This document shows positions 50,302-62,494 of a stretch of 64,000 bases of DNA, piece after piece. How positions within the stretch are numbered: the stretch's first letter is position 1; each line of letters opens with the position of its first letter. This DNA is from Isochrysis galbana (Eukaryota > Haptophyta > Isochrysidales > Isochrysidaceae): positions 7,504,676 to 7,568,675 of the forward strand of contig CM030933.1 of NCBI GenBank assembly GCA_018136815.1, given 5' to 3'. The notes under the pieces were generated by a model. That model saw nothing but the letters and a program-made list of their open reading frames with translations. It did no database searches and was not told the origin of the DNA. The translations under genes and the position numbers were made by a program.

Positions 50302-51324
50302 GGGAACAAGCGGAAACTTCCTCGTCTTTTTAAAGAACCTGTTGGTCTAAAAGCTCTTCCTGGGGAGTGGGGAGGGGCGGTGTCATCTCTCGCCGAAGCC
50401 ACCCGCGGGGGGACCGGGGGCTACCGCCCTCGCCGCCACCGCCCTCACCCCTCACCGCCGCCTCCATCTCCATCTCCTCCGCCACCCCCACCCCCACCCT
50501 CGCCGCCGCCAGCCACCAGCCACCCTCGCACCCTCGCCGCCTCCTCCCTCGCCGCCACCGCCACCGCCCTCGCCTCCGCCTCCTTCGCCACCACCGTGGG
50601 TGAGCGGTGAGCGGCCGCCGATCCACGTGTGCGCCCCCGCTTGCTCCTGGTGCAATACGCAGTACGGCGCGCACGGCTGTCTCTCTTCTCGTTCTCCAGT
50701 AACAATGGCATGCCCCTGGATGATAGCTTCCAAGGGGTGCTTGCCCTTGGCCCAAGCATGCTCTCTCCTACAAGGATTTCCTTGGGCTCTTGGCCTAGGT
50801 GACCTTGAAGAACGAAGAACAAAATCACAGGGATTAAGTATCGCCCAATATTGATAGTCCGTACAGGCCCTGAGACGCGATGCGTGTACGACGCAACCTG
50901 CTTCAATTCCGCCCGACCCTTAGGTTGCAGGCCTAGGCAGTACATGTGGGCTGAGTACAGTGCTTGACTCAGGGCCCCAAAGCTTTAAGTAAGGGTCCAA
51001 AATACCAAGGGGGAGAACTAATGTGCTAGGAATTGGCTAGGTACTACTACCCGAGTACGGAGTACTTCATGAATCCTAAGACCGCGGGAGGCGGAGGTCT
51101 CTCTCGCGCGTTGCGCCGACGCGGGAACTCGCTGACGGGCCCGGCACGCCAAGCTGGGTGAGCTGAGCGCGGGGGGGGCGGGGGGGCAGGGGCACCAGCT
51201 GGGCGGCAGGGGGGAGGGTGGAGGCAGCCAGAGTGGGTTCGAGGAGCACCACTCTGCCGCCGACCACATCGCATGCCTCACGCGCGCACTGTGAGATTCT
51301 GCTCTCCGTCTTCCATCAGGAACG
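50302..51324. other. Intergenic, low-complexity CCGCCAC block
   Basis: 50425-50590 is a degenerate tandem ccgccaccg/ccctcgccgcc repeat. 50640-51010 contains no supported gene. A G-run lies at 51169-51188 upstream of the transporter gene. Confidence 0.45.
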
Positions 51325-52787
51325 ATGCTTTCGAAAGAGTTGGAGCACTCATGGCGGGAAATGATCGCTTCGCACGCTCGTACATTGCCGATGGCGATGG
51401 GTTACACCGTGTGCTCTTCTATGCTGATGGTCACCAATAAGCTGGCGCTCCGTGTCTTCCCCTATCCAAGCCTGCTCATGGCTGTGCAGTTCCTTGTGTC
51501 TGCGAGTGTTGTCCGGGGACTCTCTCTCCTGAGCGTGCTCGATGTCGAGCCGCTCATCCTCGGCCGAGTGCGTAGCCACAAGAAGCCCACTGCTGTTCAC
51601 GCTCTCATGCACATACAGGGTGCACGCACTCATGAGACGTGCTTTGAACTTTTGCTTCCCTCCTTGATGCCCTGGCTTGCGGTGCGGGCTGTAGGTGAAG
51701 GCCTTCTGGATGGTTCCCCTTTGCTTTGAGCTTGCCATCTTCGCCAACATCAAGTTGCTGGAGGCCGCATCGGTTGAGACAGCTGTTGTGTTTCGCACGG
51801 CTGTGCCGCTCATCACAGCGTGGGCAGACTGGGCATTCATGGATAGGGAGGCGCCATCGACCAAGTCGACCATGTCATTGTTTACCATTGTTTTGGGGGC
51901 TTTGTTGTACGCCTGGAGGTGGGACTTCAGACGCACATCAAGCACCGCCTCGTCCGTTCAGCCGGGGACCTACTCACAGCTGGTCATCAGTCACTCACTC
52001 TCTCTTCTGCCCACCCCCCCTTCCCCTAGTTCTCCTGGTGGTCTCATGATTCGTGTGTGGATGTGGGCATTGCTGTATTTGAGCATCCTCTCTTTCGAGA
52101 TGGTCTACGTCAAGCACGTTCTGAATAGATTGCCGATGAGCACGTGCGTGCCAACCCATACGGTGTAACGTAGAGCATGATGCACGGTCAGCTCACACCC
52201 CAGTACGTTGCTGACACTGGCCAATGCTTCTTTGTAGTTGGACTCGAGTGTACTACAACAATGCTCTAGCGCTCGCCTTCTGGCCACCTTTCCTGTTTCT
52301 TGGGGAGGAGTATCAGCAACTTTCTACTGCTGCTGCCACGATTTCTCAGTCGCGAGCCGGCTTCGTTGTCGCGATGAGTTGTCTGCTTGGTGTTGGCATC
52401 TCATTCACTGGCTTTGGTATGTGTGCGGTTCATCGCTTGCGGTTGCCAGTGCAGTCCCAAGCCCGAGTATCCATCACCGACCTCACAGTGGAATGACCTC
52501 AAATGTCTTCCCACTTCACAACAGGTTTGAGGAGCTTGGTGACCGCGACGACATTCACCGTCTTAGGCGTGATGAACAAAGTCCTAACGATACTCATGTC
52601 CTACCTCCTCGTTTCGAACAGTGCGACATTCTTCGGCATCACAGGATTACTTGCTTGCATTGGGGCTGGGACCATGTACGAGCAAGCACCTGCGCGATCA
52701 CTAGGGCAATATCAATCAAAACTGCGAAGTGGGGAGGGGACGGAAGACGCGGAAGCAACGCCTTTGGTAGTGGGCAGTGGCATGTGA
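51325..52787 (+). CDS. Nucleotide-sugar transporter, GDP-mannose (GONST/Vrg4) type, five exons
   Basis: Exons 51325-51567, 51695-51918, 52030-52143, 52238-52416 and 52525-52787 join in consistent phases (0, 2, 2, 1) to 340 residues. Conserved words of Golgi GDP-sugar carriers are seen: MLMVTNKLALRVFPYP, FANIKLLEAASVETAVVFRT, ADWAFMDREAPS, FEMVYVKHVLNRLPMSTWTR followed by VYYNNALAL, and TATTFTVLGVMNKVLTILM near the C-terminal helices. About ten hydrophobic segments fit the drug/metabolite-transporter fold. The short luminal/cytosolic tail ends GTEDAEATPLVVGSGM. GDP-mannose or GDP-fucose is the likely substrate by family resemblance; a related nucleotide-sugar is possible. Introns are short (about 82-127 bp). 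The second donor (TGGAG|GTGGGA region) is the least certain. Confidence 0.83.
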
Positions 52788-52989
52788 GTGGTCGATATCA
52801 CGGCCGGAGGAAGTCGTCCCCAATTAAAAAAAGCTAACTGCAACAAAATACAACACTCTTGCTACTCTTGACTCTTTATTTTGCGCTCTATTGTCTATTG
52901 GCTTGTACCCGAGCTACGAGCTGCGCTTAGCGGCACTTAAAGACGTCGGCTCAGCAGACCCTAGGTCTAGATGAGCGGACAAAAACTAT

Positions 52990-53480
52990 TGTTAAAATTT
53001 GAGCGATGGAGCGCGCGCGCCGCCGACCGCTCCCCTCCTTCCCCCTCCTAGCCCCTGCAGCCGCCACGCGACGCCCCACAGGGGCCGCCCCAAGCCGCCG
53101 GACCCCAAGCGGTCGCAGGCCTCCGCCCCACCCGACAACGACATCGACATGGCCTCCCCACCCTCGCCTCCCCACCAGCCACAGAAGCAGGGAACAGGCA
53201 AAGACTTGTTCCTTGCAGATTAACGGAGCCGCGGGCACTCTCGAGAGTGACTCTACCTCGCTGGGCCTCTGGGCCTCTTGCGCCTGTCTCCTCCGACTTG
53301 CCTCCCCAACAAGGACTCCCCATGGTGGATGGCAGCCCTGCTGCCACCCCCATGGCGGCCACTCCTACCATCAGTGCACCCCTCGGGGGCGGGCACTTCA
53401 CACAACAAACAATCCCAGGAGCTTTTTCGGCTTCCAACCCACTGTCTATTGACCCCAGCTTATAACTTATAAAAGTAGGT
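52990..53480. mobile_element. Probable E/A-family retroelement fragment
   Basis: It ends attgaccccagcttataact followed by tataaaagtaggt, the same terminal hairpin as E1 (36260-36279). It starts near gagcgatggagcgcgc, similar to the beginning of ORF1 in 40381-42497 (gacgcgatggagcgcgcc). The inside is Pro-rich in several frames. No TSD was found, so the boundaries are approximate. Confidence 0.45.
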
Positions 53481-53821
53481 TCGTGGCATTCCCTCGCAAA
53501 AAAAAACCTTGTGAGGCTAGCTTATAGCTCCTGTCATCATCGAGAGAGTATACCGCAAGGAGTAGGGGGCTGTGGCTTTGTCCGCCGTGCTCGAAGGGGG
53601 GCGATCGCCCCATTTGAACACTTGTTGATTTGCGCAACCGGGTAAGGGGGAAGAAGTGAGAACTAAATAAAGCGTGGTGGGCGGCTGCGGCAACTCCCAC
53701 AAGCCACAAGGCACGCAACTGTGAGGAACTTTCACGCAAAATTTCCTGTGCGCCCGCTCAAATGCAAAGTCAGCGGCAGAGGTCGAAGCATCGGTGCGCA
53801 GCGCGCTCTACCATATGACCA
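53481..53821. other. Intergenic, no supported gene
   Basis: Short mixed sequence 3' of the PAF-acetylhydrolase gene. Confidence 0.4.
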
Positions 53822-55177
53822 TCAGTGGTTGACCACGTGCTGCTTTCGCAAAGACTCAAAATCTTTCCCTGCCGTGGGCAACCTTTCATGCCAGTGTGTG
53901 TCCTCCGCAGTAGTTGGGGCTCCGTGCCGAGCCTGTGCAATGTGCACTGCACATGCTTCAGCAGAGGCGCGGTGGGTAACATGCAAAACTTCCTCAGGCC
54001 CAAGTGCATGGATTCGTCTGCTCACCATAGCCGGCACCCAATTCATCACATCCGAGAAGGATTGGTGCACGGTCTTGCGAAGCACAAGAGGGGCACGGAG
54101 CTCGGACAGACTGTTCAGGAACGCGTGTGCACAGGAGCTCTTGAGGGCAAGCTCCTTCCAGCTCTCGGAATGGATTGACAACATCGGAGGCGTCTTTTCT
54201 TCATTGAGCTGCTGGTCACTCATACATTCCGCCCATGGGTCTAAAACCGCTATAGCTGCAGGAGGCCCCGTGGGCAAGGCTGCAGAGGGTGCGCCTGCAA
54301 GAAAGACTGTTGCGGCACCGAAGGAGTGACCCACCAGGGAGATGCGAGAGGTTTCACAGTTTTGAATAATAGGGAGCAACGCCGTCGCGTCGTGAGGTTG
54401 GGTGGCAGCGGGTGCAGGTGCATACATTTCGACTACGTGACTCACATTCGAAGCCACTTGGTTTCCGGCTGCTTTGATAGACTCGAGCGTCGTGCGGAGC
54501 TCTTCAAGGCGCTGTGCGAGATGTGGACCTCGGAAAGCAATGATTGCATCTCGATTTGAGCCCTCTACCTTGGTGGGAGGAGGGGTGAAGTGTATGGGCT
54601 CGCGTCCTTGAGCGGGAATGTCGAACACGCCTTCTTTCCCTTCCACCTGGGGCGCGCGCTCTGCGTACGATCCTGAGCCATCCTCGTGCTCGATCGCCAC
54701 AACAACGTAGCCGAACGAGGAAAGATTCATGCAAAACTGTGTGTACATCTCCATCGAGCCTCCGAGACCGTGCGAGAAGATGATGAGAGGCCATCCTCCT
54801 GGCGGAGGCACGAGGAGTGGCGCGCCCGCAGCCGCAGGGTGCTGCCGGTGGCCAAGCGGCTCGAAGACGAGGCGAGAGGATCCAGAGAACTTGGCGAGTC
54901 CATCGAGGGCTTCCTGCCTGAAGTAGGGCATCTCCACCTCTGCGTTCTCCGTGGTGGCCGGGTAATGCAGCTGGATGGCGGGCGTGGCCTTCCCCCCACT
55001 GCCATACGCGAGCCGGCCCCTGCGAACGCCGACGGGGTGGGAGCCGGCGAGCGCGTGGCCGTGCTGGAGGCGTGGCCAGCGACCCGCTAGGAAGAAGGTG
55101 GCACGCACCGCTGGAGCAATCACCGTGTGCCACCGGCTGCGAGTCGGAGGCCCCTCGGGCTCGCCGCTCTCGCCCAT
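53822..55177 (-). CDS. Platelet-activating-factor acetylhydrolase-like lipase
   Basis: 451 residues from the Met at 55177 (MGESGEPEGPPTRSRWHTVI). It is an alpha/beta-hydrolase of the PAF-AH plasma/isoform II family. The oxyanion region is WPLIIFSHGLGGSMEMYTQF, followed by FGYVVVAIEHEDGSGSY, the nucleophile elbow ISLVGHSFGAATV (GHSFG), an acid in IAVLDPWAEC and the histidine in KTVHQSFSDVMNW. Order, spacing and the SVHQxFxDF-like His motif match PAF-AH, which hydrolyses short or oxidised sn-2 acyl chains of phospholipids. The frame is open to 55498 only because the (CT)n tract reads as Ser-Leu; that part is not considered coding. The first 30 residues contain a hydrophobic APAVRATFFLAG segment that could be an anchor. 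Single exon. Confidence 0.88.
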   Translation of the reverse strand: MGESGEPEGPPTRSRWHTVIAPAVRATFFLAGRWPRLQHGHALAGSHPVGVRRGRLAYGSGGKATPAIQLHYPATTENAEVEMPYFRQEALDGLAKFSGSSRLVFEPLGHRQHPAAAGAPLLVPPPGGWPLIIFSHGLGGSMEMYTQFCMNLSSFGYVVVAIEHEDGSGSYAERAPQVEGKEGVFDIPAQGREPIHFTPPPTKVEGSNRDAIIAFRGPHLAQRLEELRTTLESIKAAGNQVASNVSHVVEMYAPAPAATQPHDATALLPIIQNCETSRISLVGHSFGAATVFLAGAPSAALPTGPPAAIAVLDPWAECMSDQQLNEEKTPPMLSIHSESWKELALKSSCAHAFLNSLSELRAPLVLRKTVHQSFSDVMNWVPAMVSRRIHALGPEEVLHVTHRASAEACAVHIAQARHGAPTTAEDTHWHERLPTAGKDFESLRKQHVVNH

Positions 55178-55288
55178 CGCACCAGACGAGAGAGGAGCGG
55201 AGAGAAAGGGAGGGAAGGAGGGGAGAGAGCGAGGTGGGGGGAGGAGGGAGAAAGAGAGAGGGAGCGAGAGAGGGAGGGAGGGAGAGGC

Positions 55289-55361
<73 letters not shown>

Positions 55362-55370
55362 GAGAGAAAG

Positions 55371-55413
<43 letters not shown>

Positions 55414-56032
55414 GGAAGAAGGAAACGAGAAGAAGGAATCGCTCTCTCTCAGTGTACTCGTAGGAATGGTCTGTTGGATCGGTAGATTTATACTTCATAC
55501 TTCACATCGTAAGAGGGGCCAGACCGTAAGCAACGCTTTATTGTACGTGGTGGCCGCTCCAATTTATCGGTAGTCATCGGCGACAAACTACGAGCTACAA
55601 AGACTGCAGATCACGATTGGCCGGGAGCCCACGACCGCTGCTTTTGCCCTCCAACGCGCCGGTGCAGAGGCCTTCTCGATGGAGCTTGTCGCCCGGAAGG
55701 TCCTTTCTCTATTTACGCCATCTCAGCCGGAGGTACCACTCCGTATGTGGGGAGCCCAAAAGGGGGCAGAAGTGCTGTGGGACGCTGCCCGTACACCACT
55801 CTTCATCACGAGTCACAAAAAATTAACAAACGCTAAACGAATATTTTTGGGCGTGGAGAAGGACGAAGGGACGAGGGCAGAGTCTAGAATGAGGACGGGC
55901 TGAGGAGAGAGCGGTGTAGTGGTGATCGAGCATGGGTAGATGGTGGCTGCATTTGCAGCTACCGACCATTGATTCGCATACGAACATTCCTTTTTGGACA
56001 TGGACGGGGCTGAAAGCGAGCGAGTAGGAGCA
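55178..56032. other. Divergent upstream region with (GA)n, no supported gene
   Basis: The (GA)n tract lies just upstream of the PAF-AH start. 55500-56030 has only short open frames without domains (for example 55617-55826). Confidence 0.45.
55255..55412. repeat. (GA)n / (CT)n tract upstream of the PAF-AH-like gene
   Basis: About 160 bp of almost pure ga repeats with a few gg and gc interruptions; homopyrimidine on the coding strand. Confidence 0.9.
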
Positions 56033-58465
56033 TCAAAACGCGAGCTTCTCATCCCCTAACCGCTGGTGGAGCTCACGGCCTGAATCCCACCAATGGCGGA
56101 AGTGTGGAGGTACGTTGCTTGTCGAGTCGGCTCCCGATGCCGTTGAGTCCGTCCCATCCAAAAGGGAACCAGGCTTGAGCTTTGCAAAGTAGGCGTCCAC
56201 CTGCAATAAGGGCGAGTTGACTACCGTGATCTATGCGTAAACACTCAGGGAGCTGGCGTTCTCACATGTGGCAATGTGATGGCTCATGCTGGTGCACCCT
56301 GCCCAACCTGCAGCTCGCAGCTGGCGTAGCTTGCCTGGAGATCAGCGTACGTCTCTACACCGTAGCCATTCAAAGCAGAACGGCGGTACAAGTGCTCAGG
56401 CGACACCTCGCGTGGCGTACGGCATCCCATGGCCGCAACAATTTCGAGCGCAGAATGGATAGTAGCCTCATGGTAATTGGCAACACGGATGCTCTTGGTG
56501 TGGACATCTAGACCAGACTCTAGGTCGGCCCGTTGCGTCGTGATTCCAGTCGGACAAGTGTTAGCGTTGCATTTCAGCGCTTGGATGCAGCCGAGTGCGA
56601 ACATCATTGAGCGAGCGGAGTTGCAAACATCTGCCCCATGAGCCAGCATACGCACGAGCGAGAAACCCGAATAGACCTGCGGCAGCGAACATGGGAATCA
56701 CAGGCCGGCCCAGAAGCGGGAGAATCTATTCCCGGTAGTGGTAGTGACAATCCGGCGATGCTGGAAGGAAAATGTTGCCGAAAGGCACACCTTTCCAGCG
56801 ACAATGATTGTAACTTTATCCCGCAGGTTGCAACCAATTAGCAATGAGTTCAACAGCCGCAGTCCATCTCTTGCAGGCATACCAAGTGAGTCTTGGAATT
56901 CCGATGGTGCCGCACCCGTGCCTCCCTCGCCGCCATCGACAGTGATGAAGTCGGGCGTAATCCCGGTGTCAAGCATTGCATGGCATAGTGCCGCAAGCTC
57001 AGATGGCTGGCCTATGCAAAGCTTGAAGCCGACAGGCTTTCCTCCGGCGAGCTCACGGAGGCGTGCGACAAAGCGCATGAGTCCAGAGGGTGTTTGAAAG
57101 GCCGAGTGGCGAGGAGGCGAGATGCAGTCGGTCCAGGGTGGTGGACCCAAGCCCCTCGCATGGGCGATAGTCTCGGTAATCTTAGCCGCAGGTAAGATGC
57201 CCCCGTGGCTGGGTTTAGCTCCTTGAGACAGCTTAACCTCAATCATCTTAATCTCTGGCTTTGTTGCGTTGGCAATGAAGAGGTCAGGATCGAAGACTCG
57301 CTGCCCGCCTGCCACTGTCTTACCACACGCAAAATAGCCCGTCCCCACATTCCAAACGACGTCTGCGCCGAGCAAGTGATACTTGGAGATGCCCCCCTCC
57401 CCCGTGTTATGATAAAATCCACCGGCCTTGGCCCCTAGGTTGAGTGCGGAGATAGCGTTACCCGAGAGGGCGCCGTAGCTCATGGCTGAGATGTTCAGCA
57501 AAGAAGCGGAGTACTTCTGCGTGACTTGGTCCCCACCAATTTGCACACGCGACTCCTCAATTGAGCACATCGGCGCAGGAAACATTGAATGTGACGCCCA
57601 CTCATATCCTGATGCAAGTGTACTTGAGGGTCAACAGGTGGGATGCGAATGGGTGGCGTATGAGAAGACTCCATTCCACGTTGGATTCTTGCCAGGCCAA
57701 AGCGCAAGAGCCAAGGAGTTGCAGAATGCCATTTGCACCTGGCTTGTATACGTCGCGGCGTGTGCCAAGAGAGTGAGTATCAGTGCCGACCTTCATCTTT
57801 GCTCTCTGGTAGATTGTGTTGCGCATCGCTCGTGAGTAGGGCGCGGCATTATCCTCCGGCTCGATCAGATACTGCTGGATTTCCGGTCTGATCCCTTCCA
57901 AAAAGTACCTACACTCAGGAGCAGCAGAGTTGTTGAGACCTGCGGCAGTGACATAGGCAAGGAATGCAGAAAGCAAAGAAGACCGCCGATGCCTTTCGTC
58001 ACAGACTCACAATCTAGTACCTTTCCCAGCAGCAGGCGAGGAGGCATGACCATGGGCTCCACCACACCTCATGTGGATGAGCACGGGGAAGTTGCGCCGA
58101 AGGGTGTGAGACTTTGTGGCAATGTCACGTAGTCCGAGCCACCAGTAGCCAGCAGTGAGTGCTCCCAGCACAAAAGGCGAGGCCTCAGCGATGTGACCGC
58201 CCATGGCAAGCGGTACCGAGGCGGTGGAAATACCTCCCATAAGGATACCGAAGCGATGGAATTGCTTGACTCCCCACAATTCGATCCACTCTGGCAGTCC
58301 TCCTGGACGAGGGTTGAGTCCAATCTTCTGCTGCGCCTCGTCGAGCCGATCGGGATGGCCATTCTGGCCATTCTGTCGCGAGGAGAGCGAACGCGTCGCA
58401 AGGGCGAGCTGGTGTGCGCTGAGCCGGCTCGCGGACTGGGCGCAGACGCGGCTCGCCCGCAGCAT
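56033..58465 (-). CDS. FMN-binding glutamate synthase-family protein, membrane-anchored, five exons
   Basis: Exons 58465-58068, 57908-57739, 57608-56791, 56676-56308 and 56200-56033 join in phases 2, 1, 0, 0 to 640 residues. The N-terminus (MLRASRVCAQSASRLSAHQL, then ALATRSLSSRQ) looks mitochondrial, and one or two hydrophobic segments follow (GILMGGISTASVPLAMGG, FVLGALTAGYWWLGL). The catalytic FMN domain is complete: RYFLEGIRPEIQQYLIE, GTRRDVYKPGYEWASHSMFP, ISAMSYGALSGNAISALNLG, NTGEGGISKYHL, EVKLSQGAKPSHGGILP, FITVDGGEGGTGAAP, HGADVCNSARSMMFALGCIQ and CNANTCPTGI. This is the stand-alone GltB-C-terminal-like family, not full GOGAT: no glutaminase domain and no GltB C-terminal helix. The in vivo reaction is not established for this family. 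The end (VPPHFRHWWDSGREL) matches the family. Confidence 0.88.
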
Positions 58466-59472
58466 GAGTGAAGCCCCTCCTCCCCCCCTCCCGTCCCGAG
58501 CGGGTTGGGCCGCAAGCTGGATTGATGACGGAAGGACCCGGGGGGGGGGGGGGGGAGGGGGAAGGAGATGGTTGTGCCCGTTGGTTAGGCTTAAAGAAGT
58601 CCCGCGCCTCGCCCCTCTCGCCCCCTCTCCACTCTCCTTACTTTCTCTAACCCCGCCGCCGTCCGGTCCCCCGCGTCGGGCCTCCGACGGCCGGCCGCAG
58701 GCCATCTCAGCTCCATCTAGTCCAGTAGGTCGTGGGTAGAGTACAAAAGTACAATAGAGAGTTGACCGGTCAATGACTTTTTACCACTAGTACTGCTTCC
58801 CACCTCACCGCCTGGACCTCAATCTCAATGTCCAAGGCCCACCTGGCGAAACACAGGTAAAACAGGCCGAAGGTCGGTTGCCTTCATTTGTCATTTGGTA
58901 CCATCCCTGAGCAACTGATCAAGACCGTCCCCAAGACTCAATGCGTGCGCCCACTCTGCGCTCTGCGCCCCTGTCACGTTTGGGGGGGGGGGGTTCGTGC
59001 GCGCCTCCATTTGATACCGAGACGCGGCATGAGCCTACGGCCTATAGGCTTCATGTTTCGCTAGTGCTTCCTCTCCTGCTTGGTCTCGTTATACGACGGT
59101 GGAAGTTGAAGGGAAAATGAAGATGAAAGATGAGGAGCGGGAAAGTATGAAAGTGAAAGTGCATTTAGCATTAAAATTAAAACACCCAAATAATCTCCCA
59201 TGACGTGGTCCAACATAAATTGGCAAAAAATAGGCCCACACCCGGCACTCTTCACGGCAGGATGGGCGCCTTCGGCACCACCTACCCTTCGCTGATAGTC
59301 GGGTACAAAGAAGGCGCATAGAACAGACTCCGTGCATGGCTCACTCACTCCTTACTACTATATTTGTTGTAAATAGCTGTGATATACTAGAGGGAGGTGT
59401 CGCCCCCCCCCCCCCCCCCTCCCCAGGAGGGGGGGGGGGGATTATTGCGTACAAGACTTCTCAGCCCCGAAA
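58466..59472. other. Intergenic, with G-runs, no supported gene
   Basis: G/C runs at 58540-58562, 58980-58992 and 59400-59442. The last is a C-run followed by a G-run (ccccaggagggggg), a potential hairpin just 3' of the SET-domain gene. No coding frame is supported. Confidence 0.45.
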
Positions 59473-61224
59473 TCAACTCCGAGCAATGGCAATGGGTGAT
59501 AGAGCGGCGACAAGGTCATTTATACAGTGTACCTCGTCAGACGCACTACCGAATTCTATAGCGGCTCGCTGACTCAACTCCGTCAGTTGTTGCATCAATT
59601 TGTTAACCGCATCCATTGTGACGAGCACGACAGGTGCCCATGCGATGATCATCGTAGCACAATCGGTCAACATGTCCCACGATTGCAGAGAGAACCCGGC
59701 CTTGCAATCGCGCATGTGTCCGCCTTCAAGGAACGCGCAAATTTCCGATAACAGAGTAGAGACGCTCTCAAAGCGAGTACCAGATTCCTGTTGGATTGCC
59801 GCGAGGAGCTCCTTTTGGGCTGTCTGCAAGGCGACCGAGGCCGACTCGCGACTAGCCTCCCCAATGGCTGTACTAGCACGAAAGCTCACACTCCTTTTGT
59901 CTTGGTCGAGGGGTGCGTGCCGAATCGCGAGTTGTAGCCATTGATCGACTCGCAGCGCGCCGAGCATCAATGGGACCCAGTGATTCCTTCCGACGACCGC
60001 TTCAGCCGCCATCTGCAACACAGACAACTTTCTCAGCCTTGGGTGCGAAGTGGGCGGCCTCGATTTGTCACTAGCAGCAAGCCTTGGGTCGGAAGCATCA
60101 CCACTTTGGCTCAGCAGTAACGAGTGCATGAGGCTATGCATGGCTTCCTCGAGCGCTGCCTCCCACTCGAAAAGACGACCATCCGCGAGGTGCAGCGGCC
60201 ATGTGCCAACTGCCCATTCATCTTGCGTGGGAGTACGGCACACCACATTCATGTCGTCATCAGTTACGCAACAGCCACACCATCTGCAACTCCACAATGC
60301 GGAGCTGGACGTATTTTCTGGGGTTGACTGCTCACAGGGTGTGCGTATCATTTCAGCATAGAAACTGCCCACGAACTGTACGGGCGCGTGAACAGATTCC
60401 TCCGAGCTCGGCACGATCAGTCCTGAGACAGATCGCGGTGCACACCTCAAGCATGGCATTGCTCGAAGAACATCGGGGCCCCGGCAGTCCTGGCAGGAAC
60501 AAAAGAAGCCCTTGTGCCGATGGAGCAGGCTGCGACGGCGATGAACGGAAGAGTGTGCCCATATTCCCAGGTAGCAGATCGTGAGCACTTCCCCTCTAGC
60601 GATGTCCCGCCCCGCCCTAAAGTTAATGCAGCCGTCCCGGCCGTGGAAGGAGCAGTTTGGCCTGAGGCACTGATGCGAGAATTTGGAGCCCAGCGGGTAG
60701 ATGGCCGTCGCACCGTCGGTCAGACCATCCGCCAGCTGACCGAAACCGTTGAGCTCAAATACAACGATGGCGCGCTCGAGGTCGTCGAGAGGTATCACTG
60801 CGCATGCAGGGTCATGCTTTGAGCACCATTCGGCTGCGTGACGCGACGACTGGATGATGCTGTGCTCAGGTTCACTGCATGCCTCCTGGCCGCAGCATTT
60901 GCGCAAGAGCAGTTCACGATCATGTACGGGCGCTCGAGCGAAGGCGTACGCCACTTGCACGTCGGCTAGTACGAAGTTGGCCTCGGCCTCATCCTCGAAC
61001 AGGCCAACCAGCGCTTCGGGCAGTTCCCTCGCTGCAATGAGTAGAGGGGCCTCGCTCAAGAGCAACTCGCCTACCTGGACGGCTCGCGTCGTGACTAAAG
61101 TCTCACCCAGCCCGTCCCACGTCTGCAGCTCGTACGCTGCCTCGCCGCCCAGGTGTGGTGCATTCGGCCTAAAGGCAGTTCCGTCCATCGCGAGAACGAA
61201 CGCCGCCACGTCGGACACACGCAC
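59473..61224 (-). CDS. SET-domain (SMYD-like) lysine methyltransferase
   Basis: 583 residues. The split SET domain occupies about residues 30-240. It comprises GLGETLVTTRAVQVGELLLS (start of SET), IYPLGSKFSHQCLRPNCSFH (the N/S-H-S-C-x-P-N cofactor-site motif, here SHQCLRPN), NFRAGRDIARGEVLTICYLG (the E-x-x-x-x-Y active-site strand) and the post-SET cysteines CSCQDCRGPDVLRAMPCLRC. A second zinc-ligand pair occurs at CRWCGC. A helical C-terminal region follows, TPR-like but not clearly repeated. An MYND finger is only partly suggested by the Cys/His cluster CCGQEACSEPEHS. The start is taken at 61224; a second Met (MDGTAF, 61188) is also possible. The substrate is unknown. Single exon. Confidence 0.8.
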   Translation of the reverse strand: MRVSDVAAFVLAMDGTAFRPNAPHLGGEAAYELQTWDGLGETLVTTRAVQVGELLLSEAPLLIAARELPEALVGLFEDEAEANFVLADVQVAYAFARAPVHDRELLLRKCCGQEACSEPEHSIIQSSRHAAEWCSKHDPACAVIPLDDLERAIVVFELNGFGQLADGLTDGATAIYPLGSKFSHQCLRPNCSFHGRDGCINFRAGRDIARGEVLTICYLGIWAHSSVHRRRSLLHRHKGFFCSCQDCRGPDVLRAMPCLRCAPRSVSGLIVPSSEESVHAPVQFVGSFYAEMIRTPCEQSTPENTSSSALWSCRWCGCCVTDDDMNVVCRTPTQDEWAVGTWPLHLADGRLFEWEAALEEAMHSLMHSLLLSQSGDASDPRLAASDKSRPPTSHPRLRKLSVLQMAAEAVVGRNHWVPLMLGALRVDQWLQLAIRHAPLDQDKRSVSFRASTAIGEASRESASVALQTAQKELLAAIQQESGTRFESVSTLLSEICAFLEGGHMRDCKAGFSLQSWDMLTDCATMIIAWAPVVLVTMDAVNKLMQQLTELSQRAAIEFGSASDEVHCINDLVAALSPIAIARS

Positions 61225-61343
61225 ACCCCTTGCTCAAACTTAGTTTAATTAATATAGTAATTTGGTATTTGGTATTCGGTATCCACCAGGTGCCAGGTGG
61301 TCGATGAATCGATGAAGCCATGAAGCCATAGTACATATGGATA
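61225..61343. other. Intergenic, left flank of the large inverted-repeat element
   Basis: AT-rich, with attggtatttggtattcggt words; the putative target word gata sits at 61340-61343. Confidence 0.5.
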
Positions 61344-61627
61344 TGTTACCCCCCAGGAGCCAACGCCCCCCGATAGCTATCGGGGGCCCCCGATAGCTAT
61401 CGGGGGGAATTTTTTTCCCGATCGCCAACAGCCCCCCCGAGAGCTACCGGGGGACCGAGAAAATCCCCCGAGAGCTATCGGGGGATTTTTTATGCCCCGG
61501 GGAGCTATCGCGTTTTAAGGCGGGCCCCCGTTTGCTATCGGGGGCGAAAGATTGCCCCCGTTTGCTATCGGGGGGAAACGACGGCCCCCAGTAGCTATCG
61601 GGGGGCCGTCCTCGAGCCCCCAGGCGC

Positions 61628-62470
<843 letters not shown>

Positions 62471-62494
62471 GGGGGCAGAGAGAAGAGAGGCTGT

